DNA of 64,000 nucleotides from Okeania sp. SIO2C9 (GCF_010672455.1 NZ_JAAHGO010000042.1:5996-69995); one strand, 5' to 3'; shown: positions 26,026 to 37,380, counted from the stretch's first letter. Numbers and translations: made by a program. The notes: generated by a model not told the origin, from the letters alone.

Positions 26026-29000
26026 CTAAATATAAGTTTGAAGTTCCGACCGTAGGAAAGTGTCAACCCGCTGATATTCTGCCTGTGCCTGAGATAAAAT
26101 CTTATCCGCTGCTTCTGTTGTACCTTCATGCCCAATATATTCTAACTCTTTGCAAAGCTCAGACAAATTAGTGGCTCCCACAGAAGCACTACTAGATTTC
26201 ATACTATGAGCAGATATTTGTAGTAATTTTGCCTGTTGTTGTTTAATTGCTTGACTCATTTCATCTAAAAGTTTAGGTGAATCTTCCAGATAACAATCAA
26301 TTACTTCTACTAAAAGCTCTGAGTCACCTCCAGCCATTTCCTTCAACTCTTGCAGCACTGCTAGATCGACCACTCCTTCTAACTCTGCTTGAGGTAAAAC
26401 ATCTTTTTCAGTTGTTGTTTCTGGGAGACCATATTTACTTAAAACTGTAGTCAATGCTTCTAAGCGAACTGGTTTACTAATATAATCATCCATACCAGCA
26501 GCTAGACAATTTTCCCGGTCGCCCCGCATTGCATTAGCTGTCATCGCGATAATATGGGGGCGTTTTTCTTTTTCCCATTCAGTACAAATTTGGCGTGTAG
26601 TAGTCAAACCATCCATTTCTGGCATTTGTACATCCATCAGTACCACATCATAAGATTGACGACGTAAAGCTGCTAATACCTCTAAACCATTAGCGGCAAC
26701 ATCAGCTCGATATCCTAAATTTTTGAGAATATTAATTGCTACTTTTTGGTTAACGACATTATCTTCAGCTAATAGAATTTTCAGAGGTAATTTTTCTGCT
26801 AACTTGACATTTGATTGAATTTTAGATTTTTGGGTACTATTAACTATACCCCCTGTCAGGAGACCTACTAAAACTTTTTCTAGTTGAGATTGTTTAATTG
26901 GTTTGTTGAGATAAGCAGTAGCATTGATATTAACGTTCTGAGTAGAGTATTCTAGTTGACTTAGAGAGCTGAGAAAAACTAAAGGTAATTTTTGACAATT
27001 CGGTAACTTGCGAATTTTATTAGCCAGAGTGAAGCCATCCATTTGAGGCATTTGTACATCTAGAATAGCAAGATCAAATTTCTTTCCTGACTGTAATAAA
27101 TTTATCGCCTCTTGCCCACTACCTACAGCTTGAGAAATCATACATAAAGATTCTGCTTGAAGTGTTAGCACTTGCCTGTTAGTAGCATTGTCATCTACAA
27201 CTAACAAATGTTTATTTTTTAATATTGTTTCAGTTTCTGATTTCTTACCAAGACATGAATTTTCAGCAACAGCAGTAGCTACTACAGTGAAAAAGAAAGT
27301 CGAACCAACTCCTGCTTCACTTTCTACCCACATATTTCCTCCCATGATTTCACTTAACCGCTTGCTAATAACTAACCCCAATCCTGTGCCACCATAGTGA
27401 CGAGTTGTAGAAGCGTCAACTTGACTGAAAGGTTTGAACAGACGATCCATACGATCTTGAGGAATACCAATACCAGTATCTTTAACCGCAAATTGTATTT
27501 CGTAGACAGCAGAGCAAGGAATATTTGATTCTAGACATTCTGTTTGATTGGGAATGGGACAATCCCTTTTTTGGGAAGGGTTTAAATCTTGATTTTGAAG
27601 TGAAGCTGTTACTGATACTATCACTTCCCCAGTTTCTGTAAATTTAACTCCATTGCTGAGGAGATTAACTAATACTTGACGTAATCTAGTTACATCTCCT
27701 ACTATAACTTCAGGAGTTTGTGGTTGTATTAGATAAGCTAGCTCTAATTTTTTTTCGGCTGCTTTTGGAGCTAACAAATCTAGACATTCTTCTATACAGC
27801 TTCGGATATTAAAAGGTTGTTCCTCTAAATCTAGTTTACCAGATTCAATTTTAGAGAAATCAAGAATATCATTAATTAAGATCAATAAAGCATCTCCACT
27901 GTTGCGGATAATTTCTACAAAATCTTGCTGTTGTAGGTTTAGCTCTGTGTCTAAAAGTAAACCTGTCATCCCAATGACTGCATTCATTGGAGTCCGGATC
28001 TCATGGCTCATTGTTGCCAGAAATTCACTTTTGGATCGGTTAGCAACTTCTGCTTCTTCTTTCGCAGCTCTGGTTCGATCTTCTGCTTGCTTATTCTCTG
28101 TGATGTCTGTTATTGTGCCAACAGCGCGATAGGGTTGACCTGATTCGTCACAAATACGTTGTCCTTTGGTAAATATCCAGACATAATGTCCATCCCGATG
28201 TTTGATGCGATGGGTATTTTGATAACGTTCTGTTTCTCCTGCTAAATGTGCTTCTACATCTCTGACGGTTGCTTCTAGATCGTCTGGATGTATATTATCT
28301 GACCAAGTAGATAAAGTATGGGGAAGTGGATCGTCTTCATGGCCAATAATTCTCATCCAGGTAGGTGAGTAGTAAACCTGATTTGTTTGTATATCCCAAT
28401 CCCAAATACCATCGTTTGTACCAGAAATAGCAAGTGCATAGCGTTCTTCGCGATCGCTCAAAATAGATTCTATCCGGCGACGTTGAAGAATTTCTGCACT
28501 GAGGTCTTGATTTTTTTTATGTAGTTCTTGAGTTCTTTCCCTGACTCGGTTTTCTAGAGATTCATTTGTGTGCTTAATTTCAGTAAACTTTTCCTGTAGA
28601 GCTAATACCATTAACTGAAAGTTAGCAGTAAGAGTATTAATTTCTGAGATTCTACTCTTCTTTGGCAAACCTATAGGTACTTCTTGATATAGCAGTTTTT
28701 GAGATAAGTCTGTGGTTACTTGTGTTAGTGTCAATACTGGCGCTACTAATCTTTTGCTCACTAAGACTGATATAATTAATCCTACCAATGCGATTATTTG
28801 CATTGTCACCAGATTTTTAATATAACTAGTTTCTAGAAAGTCTATATAGGTTGCTGTTGGTAAGGTGACATATAAATTCCAAGGAAGATCGTCACTAATT
28901 TGTATCTTTTTTCCATATAAAGATTTTTTCCATCGTTTCATCTTTGGCATTCCTGGTGTTGTTGGTTGCCACTTAAAAATATCTCTATTGTATTCCACTT

Positions 29001-30213
29001 TTCCTGTTTCCAGTAAGTCAAAATTTTTCTCCGTAGTTACCTCTGAGTGACTCTCAGCAATGATGTATTCTTTGCTATCGACCAGTATTGTTTCTATTTC
29101 TTTTATTTGATTATTTAGTTGCCGGAGTTTACCTAATCCAGCTATGCTTAGAGAAGCATAAGCTATTCCCTGGAAGTTATTATCTTTGACTATTGGTACT
29201 ATGATACCTATATGGGGTGCAGTAGATGCTCGATCTCTATGAATATCTGTAATTTGTGGTTGCAACTCTTTAGCTAGTTTGCTCCAACCATACTTATCAG
29301 ATATGTTCAAGTTGAGTAATGATTCTCCAAATTCATTCAATGCAGGTTCGGCAGCAATTATATTACCCCTAGCATCAGTAACATATACTTTTAAAAAAGA
29401 GCTAAATGCTTTTTTCATTACTAATGTACTTTGTTGGAGAGTAGATATTTCATCATCAGGTACTTGAGCTGCTATTTTTGCTAACTCTTCAACAGCATAC
29501 AAGTGTTTTTGATACCAAAACTGTAAATTATTTACCAGAGGAATTGTTGCTGCATTTAGTTCTTTTTGAATATCTTTTTCTACTATTGTCAGTATATGTT
29601 GGCCATTAAATATTGTGAGGATTAAAGCGGGGAATAAAATAAATGCGACTAATAAGTTAAAAATAGTTTGTTGAAAAGAGATTTTCTTGTAATGTTTAGA
29701 TAATTTTAACAGTTGACGTATGGGTAAATAACTGATAATCAAGTTAGCAATTAAGGCGTTTAAAAAGCCATTAATTGACTGCTTCAACATAATTAATACA
29801 GTTTGTGTTGTACCTACGTTCAACACTAATCCGTAAAATAAAACTACTAGAGGCATCCCAATCAAAAGCCAATATATTCCATCTAGTAAGACTATATTTT
29901 GCAAACGGCGACGCTTTAACATTATTCCCACAAACATAGCTTCCAGAGTAAAGATAACGATTGCATAGGGATGGTGCCAGAGGAAGTATGTGTGGCTACT
30001 GACGATTAAAGCGGCTATTGTTCCCCATATAGCTCCATAGAGTTCGACTATCATCAAAACTGCAATACTACCAAAGAGAAAATCTACCCCAAAGAATAAA
30101 GGTAATTTGAAATAATTGCCTAAATAACCTAAGATGATTAGTAATATCAATCCGAGTTGGACTGTGAGGCTAGTATTTTTTACAAATTTGTTATGTTTAT
30201 GGAAAAAGTTCAT
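26026..30213 (-). CDS. Membrane-bound hybrid sensor histidine kinase (PAS, two REC, Hpt)
   Basis: This 1395-aa protein is a self-contained phosphorelay. Residues 1-200 hold about seven hydrophobic helices. Residues about 205-475 form an extracytoplasmic Cache-like sensor ending at a helix near 478-496. HAMP and a coiled coil (ENRVRERTQELHKKN) lead to a PAS domain (about 590-705). The HisKA motif FLATMSHEIRTPMNA has phospho-acceptor H737, followed by an ATPase domain with LRQVLVNLLSNGVKF, DTGIGIP and GGTGLGL. Receiver domains carry D1052 (LAILDVQMPQMDG) and D1194 (VVLMDVQMPEMDG). A C-terminal Hpt domain has H1336 (SAHSMKSSS). All catalytic residues are present. The stimulus and downstream regulator are unknown, and no partner gene is adjacent. 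Confidence 0.9.
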   Translation of the reverse strand: MNFFHKHNKFVKNTSLTVQLGLILLIILGYLGNYFKLPLFFGVDFLFGSIAVLMIVELYGAIWGTIAALIVSSHTYFLWHHPYAIVIFTLEAMFVGIMLKRRRLQNIVLLDGIYWLLIGMPLVVLFYGLVLNVGTTQTVLIMLKQSINGFLNALIANLIISYLPIRQLLKLSKHYKKISFQQTIFNLLVAFILFPALILTIFNGQHILTIVEKDIQKELNAATIPLVNNLQFWYQKHLYAVEELAKIAAQVPDDEISTLQQSTLVMKKAFSSFLKVYVTDARGNIIAAEPALNEFGESLLNLNISDKYGWSKLAKELQPQITDIHRDRASTAPHIGIIVPIVKDNNFQGIAYASLSIAGLGKLRQLNNQIKEIETILVDSKEYIIAESHSEVTTEKNFDLLETGKVEYNRDIFKWQPTTPGMPKMKRWKKSLYGKKIQISDDLPWNLYVTLPTATYIDFLETSYIKNLVTMQIIALVGLIISVLVSKRLVAPVLTLTQVTTDLSQKLLYQEVPIGLPKKSRISEINTLTANFQLMVLALQEKFTEIKHTNESLENRVRERTQELHKKNQDLSAEILQRRRIESILSDREERYALAISGTNDGIWDWDIQTNQVYYSPTWMRIIGHEDDPLPHTLSTWSDNIHPDDLEATVRDVEAHLAGETERYQNTHRIKHRDGHYVWIFTKGQRICDESGQPYRAVGTITDITENKQAEDRTRAAKEEAEVANRSKSEFLATMSHEIRTPMNAVIGMTGLLLDTELNLQQQDFVEIIRNSGDALLILINDILDFSKIESGKLDLEEQPFNIRSCIEECLDLLAPKAAEKKLELAYLIQPQTPEVIVGDVTRLRQVLVNLLSNGVKFTETGEVIVSVTASLQNQDLNPSQKRDCPIPNQTECLESNIPCSAVYEIQFAVKDTGIGIPQDRMDRLFKPFSQVDASTTRHYGGTGLGLVISKRLSEIMGGNMWVESEAGVGSTFFFTVVATAVAENSCLGKKSETETILKNKHLLVVDDNATNRQVLTLQAESLCMISQAVGSGQEAINLLQSGKKFDLAILDVQMPQMDGFTLANKIRKLPNCQKLPLVFLSSLSQLEYSTQNVNINATAYLNKPIKQSQLEKVLVGLLTGGIVNSTQKSKIQSNVKLAEKLPLKILLAEDNVVNQKVAINILKNLGYRADVAANGLEVLAALRRQSYDVVLMDVQMPEMDGLTTTRQICTEWEKEKRPHIIAMTANAMRGDRENCLAAGMDDYISKPVRLEALTTVLSKYGLPETTTEKDVLPQAELEGVVDLAVLQELKEMAGGDSELLVEVIDCYLEDSPKLLDEMSQAIKQQQAKLLQISAHSMKSSSASVGATNLSELCKELEYIGHEGTTEAADKILSQAQAEYQRVDTFLRSELQTYI

Positions 30214-30506
30214 TTTTTTTTAACTTTAGTTTGTGGAAATTCTCAATATTCATTAAATTACATTGAACTTGATGGCATTCAAGTCGTCTACATTGGGATA
30301 ATTAAACTCCGTAATTATCCAGAAGTTTGAACAATAAATATTATATTAACTGTCTTGATATTAATCTATTAATGAAAAAATAGCTACAGAGATAAGCTGA
30401 TAATTTGGTTAAGGTTAAGTTCTGATCATCAGTTATAATACTGTAGGTTTGGTTTTGCTGCGCAGCATTAAAAGCTATAGCGCAACCCAATATTATTATT
30501 GGGTTA

Positions 30507-30667
30507 TATCAAATCCGATCAGGTTCGGTCTAAAAAAATGTTTCACTTGAGCGCCATTGCCAAATCTTTCTTTATATCCCCATCTCCCCATCTTCTCCTC
30601 CTGGGAGTGGTTAGGGGTTGGTCCCCATACTATGAATCTAATTATACCAATGCTACCAGATTTGATA
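30507..30667. mobile_element. MITE, TATCAAATCCG termini
   Basis: The 161-bp element runs from TATCAAATCCGATCAGG to CCAGATTTGATA with TTA at 30504-30506 and 30668-30670. It contains AAAAATGTTTCACTTGAGCGCC and CTCCCCAT tracts. It inserted beside the palindrome AACCCAATATTATTATTGGGTT (30484-30505). Confidence 0.75.
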
Positions 30668-30777
30668 TTATTCTGGGGGAAGCAAATTTTACTCAAGCTA
30701 ATTTACTCTAGCTATGTCAAGCAATTTTTTATTATAAGTATTTAAACGAAAATGATACTAATATCAAATCCGTTTAA

Positions 30778-30952
30778 TATCATGTCCAGTAGCATCGGTA
30801 TTGTATAGCAAAGGTAGGAAACAGGGAACAGAGAACAGGGAACAGGGAACAGGGAACAGGAGGAAAGCTTAAGAAATAGTAAGAAAAAAACTTAAATTCC
30901 CTGTAGATATTCACGCTAACTTTTACACAAACGATTGCCTTCGGACATGATA
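30778..30952. mobile_element. MITE, TATCATGTCC termini
   Basis: The 175-bp element, from TATCATGTCCAGTAGC to TCGGACATGATA, is flanked by TAA at 30775-30777 and 30953-30955. It lies just inside another left end (TATCAAATCCG at 30762), so it is nested. It contains GGGAACAGGGAACA repeats. An AATTAGGACTTGCTGATT fragment of the other family follows at 30955. Confidence 0.75.
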
Positions 30953-31418
30953 TAATTAGGACTTGCTGATTAAATCGAAAAGCAATGTTCCACCTGAGCG
31001 CCATTGCCAAATCTTTCTTTAGAGAACCCATAAGTTTTTTTCTTGCCTGTTGCCTGTTGCCTTCCGGAGCTTTTGCCTACTTACTATACAAGACCGATGC
31101 TACCGGACATGATATGACTTCTAATTATATGCTCAAAATAACATGGGTTGCGCAACCCCGCCTTTTAAGGCGATCGGGTTTTTGGAGAGTTGCTCAAATC
31201 CCCTACTTCCCCTCCACGGTCGGGGGAGGAGCTAGGGGTGGGTTAACTTCTGTACGTTGCCAATCCGACGGCTCTCCTATCTGACTTCTGACTTGTGACG
31301 CGCGTTAAGTCCGGTAGCATCGGAGCGTGTATAGAATTAAGTTTCAATTGAAAGAAACTCTTCAGCATAGCTGTCTTCCTTCCACCAAATTATAAGTATT
31401 CAAGCGGAAATGATATTA

Positions 31419-31599
31419 TATAGAATCCGGTTATATAGTATATGTTCATTATTCAATCTCCCCATCTCCCCATCTCCCCATCTCCCCCAACAATACAATT
31501 AAGTATTCAACTGGATTTGATATTACTCCTAACTCCTAACTCCTTACTCCTTACTCCTTACTCCTCAGTAATACGATAACTAATTACCCGGATTCTATA
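31419..31599. mobile_element. MITE, TATAGAATCCGG termini
   Basis: The 181-bp element runs from TATAGAATCCGGTTATATAG to ACCCGGATTCTATA. Its flanks are TTA at 31416-31418 and 31600-31602. It is the intact sister of the segment at about 25730-25911. The interior is CTCCCCAT and ACTCCTTACTCC repeats. It lies between the downstream end of pheT and repeat DNA. Confidence 0.75.
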
Positions 31600-31707
31600 T
31601 TACCACTAAAATCTTACAACTGAAATATGATTGCTATAAATATGTTTATTGTTGATAATTTATCATTTTGATGTTGATGATAAACTACCAACAATAACTC
31701 ACAAGTA

Positions 31708-34161
31708 TTAACTTCTGAGATTTACTTGAAATTTATCAACCAAAGCATCTCGTACCTTTTGCTGAATTGGATCAATATCTGCATCCGTAAGAGTACGATC
31801 GCTCGTCCGATAGATTAACCGAAATGCTAGACTCCTTTGACCTTCAGGTACATTTTCACCCCGATATTCATCAAATAATTCTATTGACTCTAATAACTTC
31901 CCAGCAGACTCAGAAATTACCTGTTTGATCTCATTCACAGACACCTCAACTGACACAAAGAAAGCAATATCTCGGTCAGCAGGTGGGAATGTAGAATAAC
32001 CGCTAAACTTGCGCCTCAACATATCTGCTTGAGTCATCACTGACAAGAGTAGCTCTAAATTAAGTTGAAAAACATAAACCTCATCTGGTAACTCTCGCTC
32101 CTGTCGTAGTTGAGGATGCAATTGCCCGAATACACCGAGTGATTTACCTTCCAACCATAATGACGCTGTTCTCCCTGGATGCAATAAAGGATTTTCTGAG
32201 CTTTGTTTATATGCAACTGCTAAATAGAGACGTTCAAACACTTGTGTCAAAATACCTTTAGCTTCAAACCAACTTAAAGGTTGTTCCCGACCACCGAGCG
32301 TCCAACTTTTGGGAGCATTGCTAATAATTCCGGCGATCGCATCTGCTTCCTGAAATTTTTCTCCCTGTTTCCAGAAAATACGACCTATTTCAAACCCATT
32401 TAATGCTCCATTTCCTTGTTCGAGATTATATTGAAAAGCATCAATAAGTCCAGTTAGTAACTCTGTACGGAGAGCAGAATATTCCACAAATAGAGGGTTA
32501 GCGATCGCTATTTGATTTTCCCCACCTTGCTTAACCAAAGAATAATGCATCAATTCTGTTAACCCTGCTCCGCGGAAAGCTGCTCTGAGATTAAGCACCG
32601 CAGACTGTTCCGGTGGTAAATAACCCGCAGCACTTTTGCTGGGTAAAGTTTCACAGAAATTATCATATCCATACAAACGAGCGACTTCTTCTATCAGATC
32701 AATTTCCCTTTCTAAATCTCGATCACGATATGGAGGTACTGCAACATTCCAAACTACTTCCTCTGTAGTCTCCGATCTAATTAAACCACATCCTAAAGAT
32801 GTGAGAATACCTTCAACTTCTTCTGGTAGGAGACAAGATTCATACAAAGTACCTTCTCCGCGCTTCAGCGGTCCTAAAATTTCATTAATTCGGTTGAGAC
32901 GGAGGGATAATTCACGAGTTACTGTCAGGTGGTCTCCTGCCGTGCTAAAAGTTTCTTGAGTAGTAGCATTTCCGCCAGCTAATTCAGTAATCAACATAAT
33001 AGCACGACGGCACGCTAATGCTAATTCAGCTTGATTAACCCCACGTTCAAATCTAGTTGATGCTTCTGTACGCAGACCTTGAGTCCGAGCTGAACGACGG
33101 ATGGCGATCGGAGCAAAAATTGCTGCTTCCAATAATATGTTTGTGGTCTTGTCATTAACTTCAGTTTCTTCACCACCCATTACTCCAGCTAAAGCAACTG
33201 GTTTGTCATTGGCCGTAATCAATAATGTTTCAGCTTCCAGGGTGCGCTTTTGACTATCTAGGGTAGTGAGAGATTCATCAGGTTTTGCATAACGAACTCC
33301 TATTGTCAACTGCTCATTACCTGTGAGGGTTATTAGCTTGTCTAGGTCAAACCCATGAAGTGGTTGACCCCACTCTAACAAAATATAGTTAGTAACATCT
33401 ACTACATTATTGATAGACCGGATACCTGCAGCATCCAATCGTTGCTTTAACCATCCTGGTGAAGAAGCAATTTTTACTCCTTTAATAACAGTACCAATAT
33501 AGATCGGGCAAGCTGCCGACTCTGAGATATCTATTTTCAGACTACTGGAGCTTTCTTGGTCTGTAATCAGAGTGCCAGACGCTTCTGGTATTCTCAGAGA
33601 TGCTCCTGTCAAGGCCGCCACTTCTCGAGCAACGCCAATCATACTGAGAGCATCAGCACGATTTGCCGTTGTTGTCAAGTCTAAAATTACATCGTCTAGA
33701 CCAAGTAAAGGCCGAACATCACTGCCTAACTTAGGATTTTCTAACTCAAAGATATGAATTCCTTCAGCATCTTTTGTTAAGCCCAATTCTGCCAAGGAGC
33801 AAATCATCCCTTCAGAGGGGACACCTCGCAGTTTACTCTTTTTAATTTTCAAGTCAATTTTCGACAAATAAGTGCCAATAGTCGCTACTGGCACATAAAT
33901 ATCTGCTTTAGCATTAGACGCTCCACAGACAATATTTAATGGCTCTGCTTTACCAATGTCTACTTGGCAAACTTTGAGTTTATCAGCATTAGGATGCTTA
34001 TTAGCTTCTAGTATTTTTCCTATGACTACCCCGGTTGCCCAGGTACTTCGATATTCTATTTCTTCTACCTCAAAGCCTGCCATTGTAAGAGTTTCGGCTA
34101 CGTCTTCAGGAGAAATTTTGATGTCTACCAGTTCCCGCAACCAGTTCAGAGAGATACGCAT
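31708..34161 (-). CDS. pheT: Phenylalanine-tRNA ligase beta subunit
   Basis: This 817-aa subunit has the full bacterial PheT architecture. The N-terminal [14 protein letters not shown] is followed by an EMAP/OB-type tRNA-binding domain (about residues 40-150, with [15 protein letters not shown]). The B3/B4 editing domain follows, with [24 protein letters not shown], and then the B5 domain. The synthetase-like core contains [16 protein letters not shown]. The C-terminal anticodon-binding domain carries [12 protein letters not shown] and [16 protein letters not shown]. With PheS it charges tRNA-Phe and clears mischarged tyrosine; pheS is not in the window. Length is normal for the family. No attenuator was identified upstream. 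Confidence 0.95.
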   Translation of the reverse strand: MRISLNWLRELVDIKISPEDVAETLTMAGFEVEEIEYRSTWATGVVIGKILEANKHPNADKLKVCQVDIGKAEPLNIVCGASNAKADIYVPVATIGTYLSKIDLKIKKSKLRGVPSEGMICSLAELGLTKDAEGIHIFELENPKLGSDVRPLLGLDDVILDLTTTANRADALSMIGVAREVAALTGASLRIPEASGTLITDQESSSSLKIDISESAACPIYIGTVIKGVKIASSPGWLKQRLDAAGIRSINNVVDVTNYILLEWGQPLHGFDLDKLITLTGNEQLTIGVRYAKPDESLTTLDSQKRTLEAETLLITANDKPVALAGVMGGEETEVNDKTTNILLEAAIFAPIAIRRSARTQGLRTEASTRFERGVNQAELALACRRAIMLITELAGGNATTQETFSTAGDHLTVTRELSLRLNRINEILGPLKRGEGTLYESCLLPEEVEGILTSLGCGLIRSETTEEVVWNVAVPPYRDRDLEREIDLIEEVARLYGYDNFCETLPSKSAAGYLPPEQSAVLNLRAAFRGAGLTELMHYSLVKQGGENQIAIANPLFVEYSALRTELLTGLIDAFQYNLEQGNGALNGFEIGRIFWKQGEKFQEADAIAGIISNAPKSWTLGGREQPLSWFEAKGILTQVFERLYLAVAYKQSSENPLLHPGRTASLWLEGKSLGVFGQLHPQLRQERELPDEVYVFQLNLELLLSVMTQADMLRRKFSGYSTFPPADRDIAFFVSVEVSVNEIKQVISESAGKLLESIELFDEYRGENVPEGQRSLAFRLIYRTSDRTLTDADIDPIQQKVRDALVDKFQVNLRS

Positions 34162-35079
34162 TCTTTAATAATTCCCGATCTTTAGGCGCAGTAGAGCAAG
34201 ATATTTGCTCTTAGGCCATATTTATAACTTCAAGTAACATTTTATCTCTCTGGTGGGTGGGGTCATAATTTGTCGAACTTTTAATTTATCGTCGGTCTTT
34301 ATGGTCAATGGGATATGGCAAAGAAAGCGCTATATGTTCTATCATCAATAGAGGGTAGTATTTAGTTAGTAGTTGGCCTTAACCTGCCACTAATTAATTC
34401 TGTATGCCAATACTTCCTTTAACGGTTAGATCCTTTTCCTGACTTATAACTTCTTCTTCCAGCATTACAAAAAGTAAAAGTAACATTTGTCACTTTATTA
34501 ATTACTAATTAACTCAAATAATTATCAGTTAAAATTTTTAACCTATATGTATCTACTTTTGACTTTTGTGGAGGTTGCAGATACAGAACTCAAAAGTCAT
34601 ATTAATGGTTTCGAGTAACTCATTAGTATTACGGATTGCTATTTTTGATTTTTAATATTTGATGCTTCTACTTTTCTGTCCTGGCTAAAATACCTTTTCT
34701 GATTCTGGAAATAGTTGATTTAGAGATTAACTTAATCTTAATCAAGAATTTTGTGATTTGAGATAATTTGGCAAAATAACTATAAACTTTAATTATATTA
34801 TCATCTTACTATTACATAAGTATAATGTAATATATCTAGATTATTAAGTTAATTATTCAAAATCAACCTATTTAAAAAATGTGTAGTATACCTACCTCTT
34901 GTTAGGAAATATATATAACTATACTATAACTATATATCTGGACTCATCAAGCCGGGACTACGAGCAATGTATGAAATTTTAGATAATAAGCTTTGTGTAA
35001 ATCAAAATAAATTGGCCTTAGTTTAGTGAAATTAGTGTGAAGAGATTGATCATTCAAAGAAAAATTCAAGTTAATATTT
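34162..35079. other. 900-bp AT-rich intergenic region
   Basis: The stretch has no ORF, no MITE ends and no tandem repeat, unlike most gaps in this window. It separates divergently transcribed pheT and the kinase gene and presumably holds both promoters. An A/T-rich run with ATATATCTAGATTATTAAG lies at 34820-34850. Confidence 0.5.
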
Positions 35080-35088
35080 TTGCATAAT

Positions 35089-36699
35089 ATGAGCTACTGT
35101 ATAAATCCTGCCTGTCCTCAACCTCAAAACCCAAATAGTGTAAATAGGTGTCAAGCTTGTGGTTCAGAGTTGATTTTGCGCGATCGCTATCAAGTTATTC
35201 AACCTCTTGGTAAAGGAGGTTTTGGAGCAACTTTTTTATCTAAGGATACTTCCTTGCCAGGAGATCCAATTTGTGTAATCAAGGAATTGCGTCCATCGAC
35301 AACAACGCCAAATGTATTAGACATGGCGCGAAGACTATTTGAGCGAGAAGCTGAAACCCTGGGAAAAATTGGCCATCATCCCCAAATACCTAGATTATTG
35401 GGTTATTTTGAGTGGAAGAAACATTTTTATTTAGTTCAAGAATATGTAAGTGGCTCAACATTAAAACAGGAAGTCAAAAAACAGGGTTTACTTAATCAAG
35501 AACAAGTTAAACAATTTTTGCTCGAGATATTGCCAGTAATAAGTTATATCCACAGTCAGGAAGTAATTCACCGAGACATTAAACCTGCTAATATCATTCG
35601 GCGGAGTCAGGATGGTCATTTAGTTCTGATCGACTTCGGTGCAGTGAAAGATCATGTTAATCAAACTCATCTTGCCAGTGGTGGTACAGGAGAAACTGCT
35701 TTTACAAATATTTCTATTGGTACTTCTGGTTTTGCTCCACCAGAACAAATGGCTTTGCGACCTGTATACGCAAGTGATATTTATGCCCTAGGAGTAACTT
35801 GCATTTTTCTGCTGACAGGAAAAACTCCAAATAGCCTTGGTTACGATCAGATAAATGGTGAAATTCTCTGGCGCCCTCTTGTTAATATTAGCGACTGGTT
35901 TGGGGAAGTATTGCAGAAAATGCTAGAAGTTTCCGTGCGACATCGCTTCCAGTCAGCAGAAGAACTTTTAAAAGCATTGAAGAAAAAAGAATCTGAGAAA
36001 AAACAGGTTGAACCAACTCCAGATAATAATCTAAATACAGTATTTAGAGAAGAGGAAACAGTTTTTCATGACAATGAAAATGATTTTTCCTGGATGTCTC
36101 CTAATACTCAAATTGCTCAAAAAATTCGAGAACGCAAAACTCGTTTAGAAAAAAAACCTGCAGCTCGAACTCGACCTCAGATGAAGATGAGGAAAGAAGT
36201 TACTAAGGGATATTTGACAACAGTTTCTCCAAAAAAGACTACACCATTAAATTCTAAAACTCCCGAGAAATGGACTGCTGCAACGTTGCGTAGTGCTTAT
36301 GCTAAAGGTAGAAGAGATTTTGCTGATTGTAATTTAAGTCGCTTGAATTTGCGTAATGCCAAGTTGTCTGGAGTTAATTTTTATGGAGCTAATTTACATC
36401 AAAGTAATTTGCAAGGTGCAGATTTGTCCGATGCTAATCTTGGTCATGTTAATTTAACTAATACTACTCTCAAAAATGCAAATTTGACTAAGGCTTATTT
36501 AAGTACAGCTAGTTTGGCAGGATGCGATCTGCGGGATGCAGACTTGACAAATGCTTATTTGAATGGTGCGAATTTACGAGGAGCAAATCTGTGTGGTACT
36601 AATCTTAATCATGCAATAGTAAATCAGAAACAACTAGATATGGCAAAAACTAATTGGTGGACAATTATGCCCAACGGTAAAAGAGGTTCGGGATTCTAA
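35089..36699 (+). CDS. Ser/Thr protein kinase with zinc ribbon and pentapeptide repeats
   Basis: About 536 aa from ATG 35089 (MSYCINPACPQPQNP); the TTG three codons upstream is less likely. A short zinc ribbon (CINPAC...CQAC, residues 4-26) precedes a Hanks-type kinase domain. It has the glycine loop LGKGGFGATF, the lysine in VIKELRP, HRDIKPANI with the catalytic aspartate, and IDFGAVKD in the DFG position. All catalytic residues are present. A basic linker of about 110 residues leads to pentapeptide repeats (about 410-520, for example ANLHQSNLQGADLSDANLGHV). No transmembrane helix is seen, so it should be cytosolic. This fusion is common in filamentous cyanobacteria; substrates are unknown. 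Confidence 0.88.
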   Translation: MSYCINPACPQPQNPNSVNRCQACGSELILRDRYQVIQPLGKGGFGATFLSKDTSLPGDPICVIKELRPSTTTPNVLDMARRLFEREAETLGKIGHHPQIPRLLGYFEWKKHFYLVQEYVSGSTLKQEVKKQGLLNQEQVKQFLLEILPVISYIHSQEVIHRDIKPANIIRRSQDGHLVLIDFGAVKDHVNQTHLASGGTGETAFTNISIGTSGFAPPEQMALRPVYASDIYALGVTCIFLLTGKTPNSLGYDQINGEILWRPLVNISDWFGEVLQKMLEVSVRHRFQSAEELLKALKKKESEKKQVEPTPDNNLNTVFREEETVFHDNENDFSWMSPNTQIAQKIRERKTRLEKKPAARTRPQMKMRKEVTKGYLTTVSPKKTTPLNSKTPEKWTAATLRSAYAKGRRDFADCNLSRLNLRNAKLSGVNFYGANLHQSNLQGADLSDANLGHVNLTNTTLKNANLTKAYLSTASLAGCDLRDADLTNAYLNGANLRGANLCGTNLNHAIVNQKQLDMAKTNWWTIMPNGKRGSGF

Positions 36700-36763
36700 A
36701 ATAGTGCATATTTACTAATATATATAATATAATAGTGGCCGAAAAATTTTCAGGAGTTGCTTC

Positions 36764-36937
36764 ATGCTCGAAAAATTTTTTTATGCCACGATAATTACGT
36801 TATTACTGCCTATTTTATTAGGTATATCACCTTTTTCCAAACCTCAAAGTTTGAATTTTAAGGAAATAATATCATGTCCGCTTGAATACTTATACTGTGG
36901 TGGAAGGAAGGCAGAAGCCAAAAGGCAGCTATGCTGA
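36764..36937 (+). pseudogene. Small exported-protein gene truncated by a MITE
   Basis: ATG 36764 has AGGAG seven bases upstream (36752-36756) and starts MLEKFFYATIITLLLPILLG, a convincing signal peptide, followed by ISPFSKPQSLNFKE. From 36870 the frame runs into the TATCATGTCCG element and ends at TGA 36937 after about 20 element-encoded residues (IISCPLEYLYCGG...). The native C-terminus is not found on the far side. Good translation signals on a broken frame suggest recent disruption. Confidence 0.55.
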
Positions 36938-36996
36938 AGGGTTTCTTTCAATTGAAACTTAATTCTATACACGCTCCCATAGGACCGGACATGATA
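36870..36996. mobile_element. MITE, TATCATGTCCG termini
   Basis: The 127-bp element, from TATCATGTCCGCTTG to ACCGGACATGATA, is flanked by TAA at 36867-36869 and 36997-36999. The body shares GAAACTTAATTCTATACACGCTCC with 31315-31345 in reverse orientation. Confidence 0.8.
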
Positions 36997-37163
36997 TAAC
37001 ATGGAAAAACCTAAAAAATGACGGGAGGAAGTACGCAGCGCCTGTTTTAACGGCTGGATGAATAACGACTGGAGTTTAGACTAAATAGTTGAATATAAAA
37101 TCAAGTAAAGGATTGAAAAAATCTGGACTATCAACAGACGTGAGAAACAATTTTTGATCTCAA

Positions 37164-37349
37164 TTAAGCAGATTTGACATTTTTTGTGTCTTTTTTGTGA
37201 CTTTCAAACTTGCCACTACCTTTTTTGACTATCGGATATCGTTTTCTTTTGTGACGAAGTTGACCTTTATTCCAGCCTGGAGATTTTCCACGGGGTTTGG
37301 GATGTGCAGAAAATATTTTGGAATTAGGGAGAAAGAATGACTGGGAATA
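37164..37349 (-). pseudogene. C-terminal fragment of a DDE-type transposase
   Basis: The minus strand reads SFFLPNSKIFSAHPKPRGKS, then PGWNKGQLRHKRKRYPIVKK, then a lysine-rich tail ending NVKSA and a stop. The PRGKSPGW-x-KG-x-x-R...YPIVKK pattern resembles C-terminal tails of transposases common in filamentous cyanobacteria; this is recalled, not searched. Only about 60 codons remain and the catalytic domain is gone. A CCCACG/CGTGGG hairpin borders the 5' side. Confidence 0.45.
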
Positions 37350-37354
37350 CTAGA

Positions 37355-37380
37355 AACCCACGTCGAATGGCGTGGGATCT
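37355..37380 (+). terminator. Hairpin followed by T-tract
   Basis: CCCACGTCGAATGGCGTGGG forms a six-base-pair stem and is followed by ATCTTTTTAG on the plus strand. No plus-strand gene ends nearby apart from the MITE-truncated ORF, so it may belong to the lost insertion sequence. Confidence 0.45.

Noticed and set aside
31655-31690. Hairpin TTTATCAT/ATGATAAA downstream of pheT
   Set aside because: The stem is AT-only and has no T-tract on the minus strand, so it is too weak to call a terminator.
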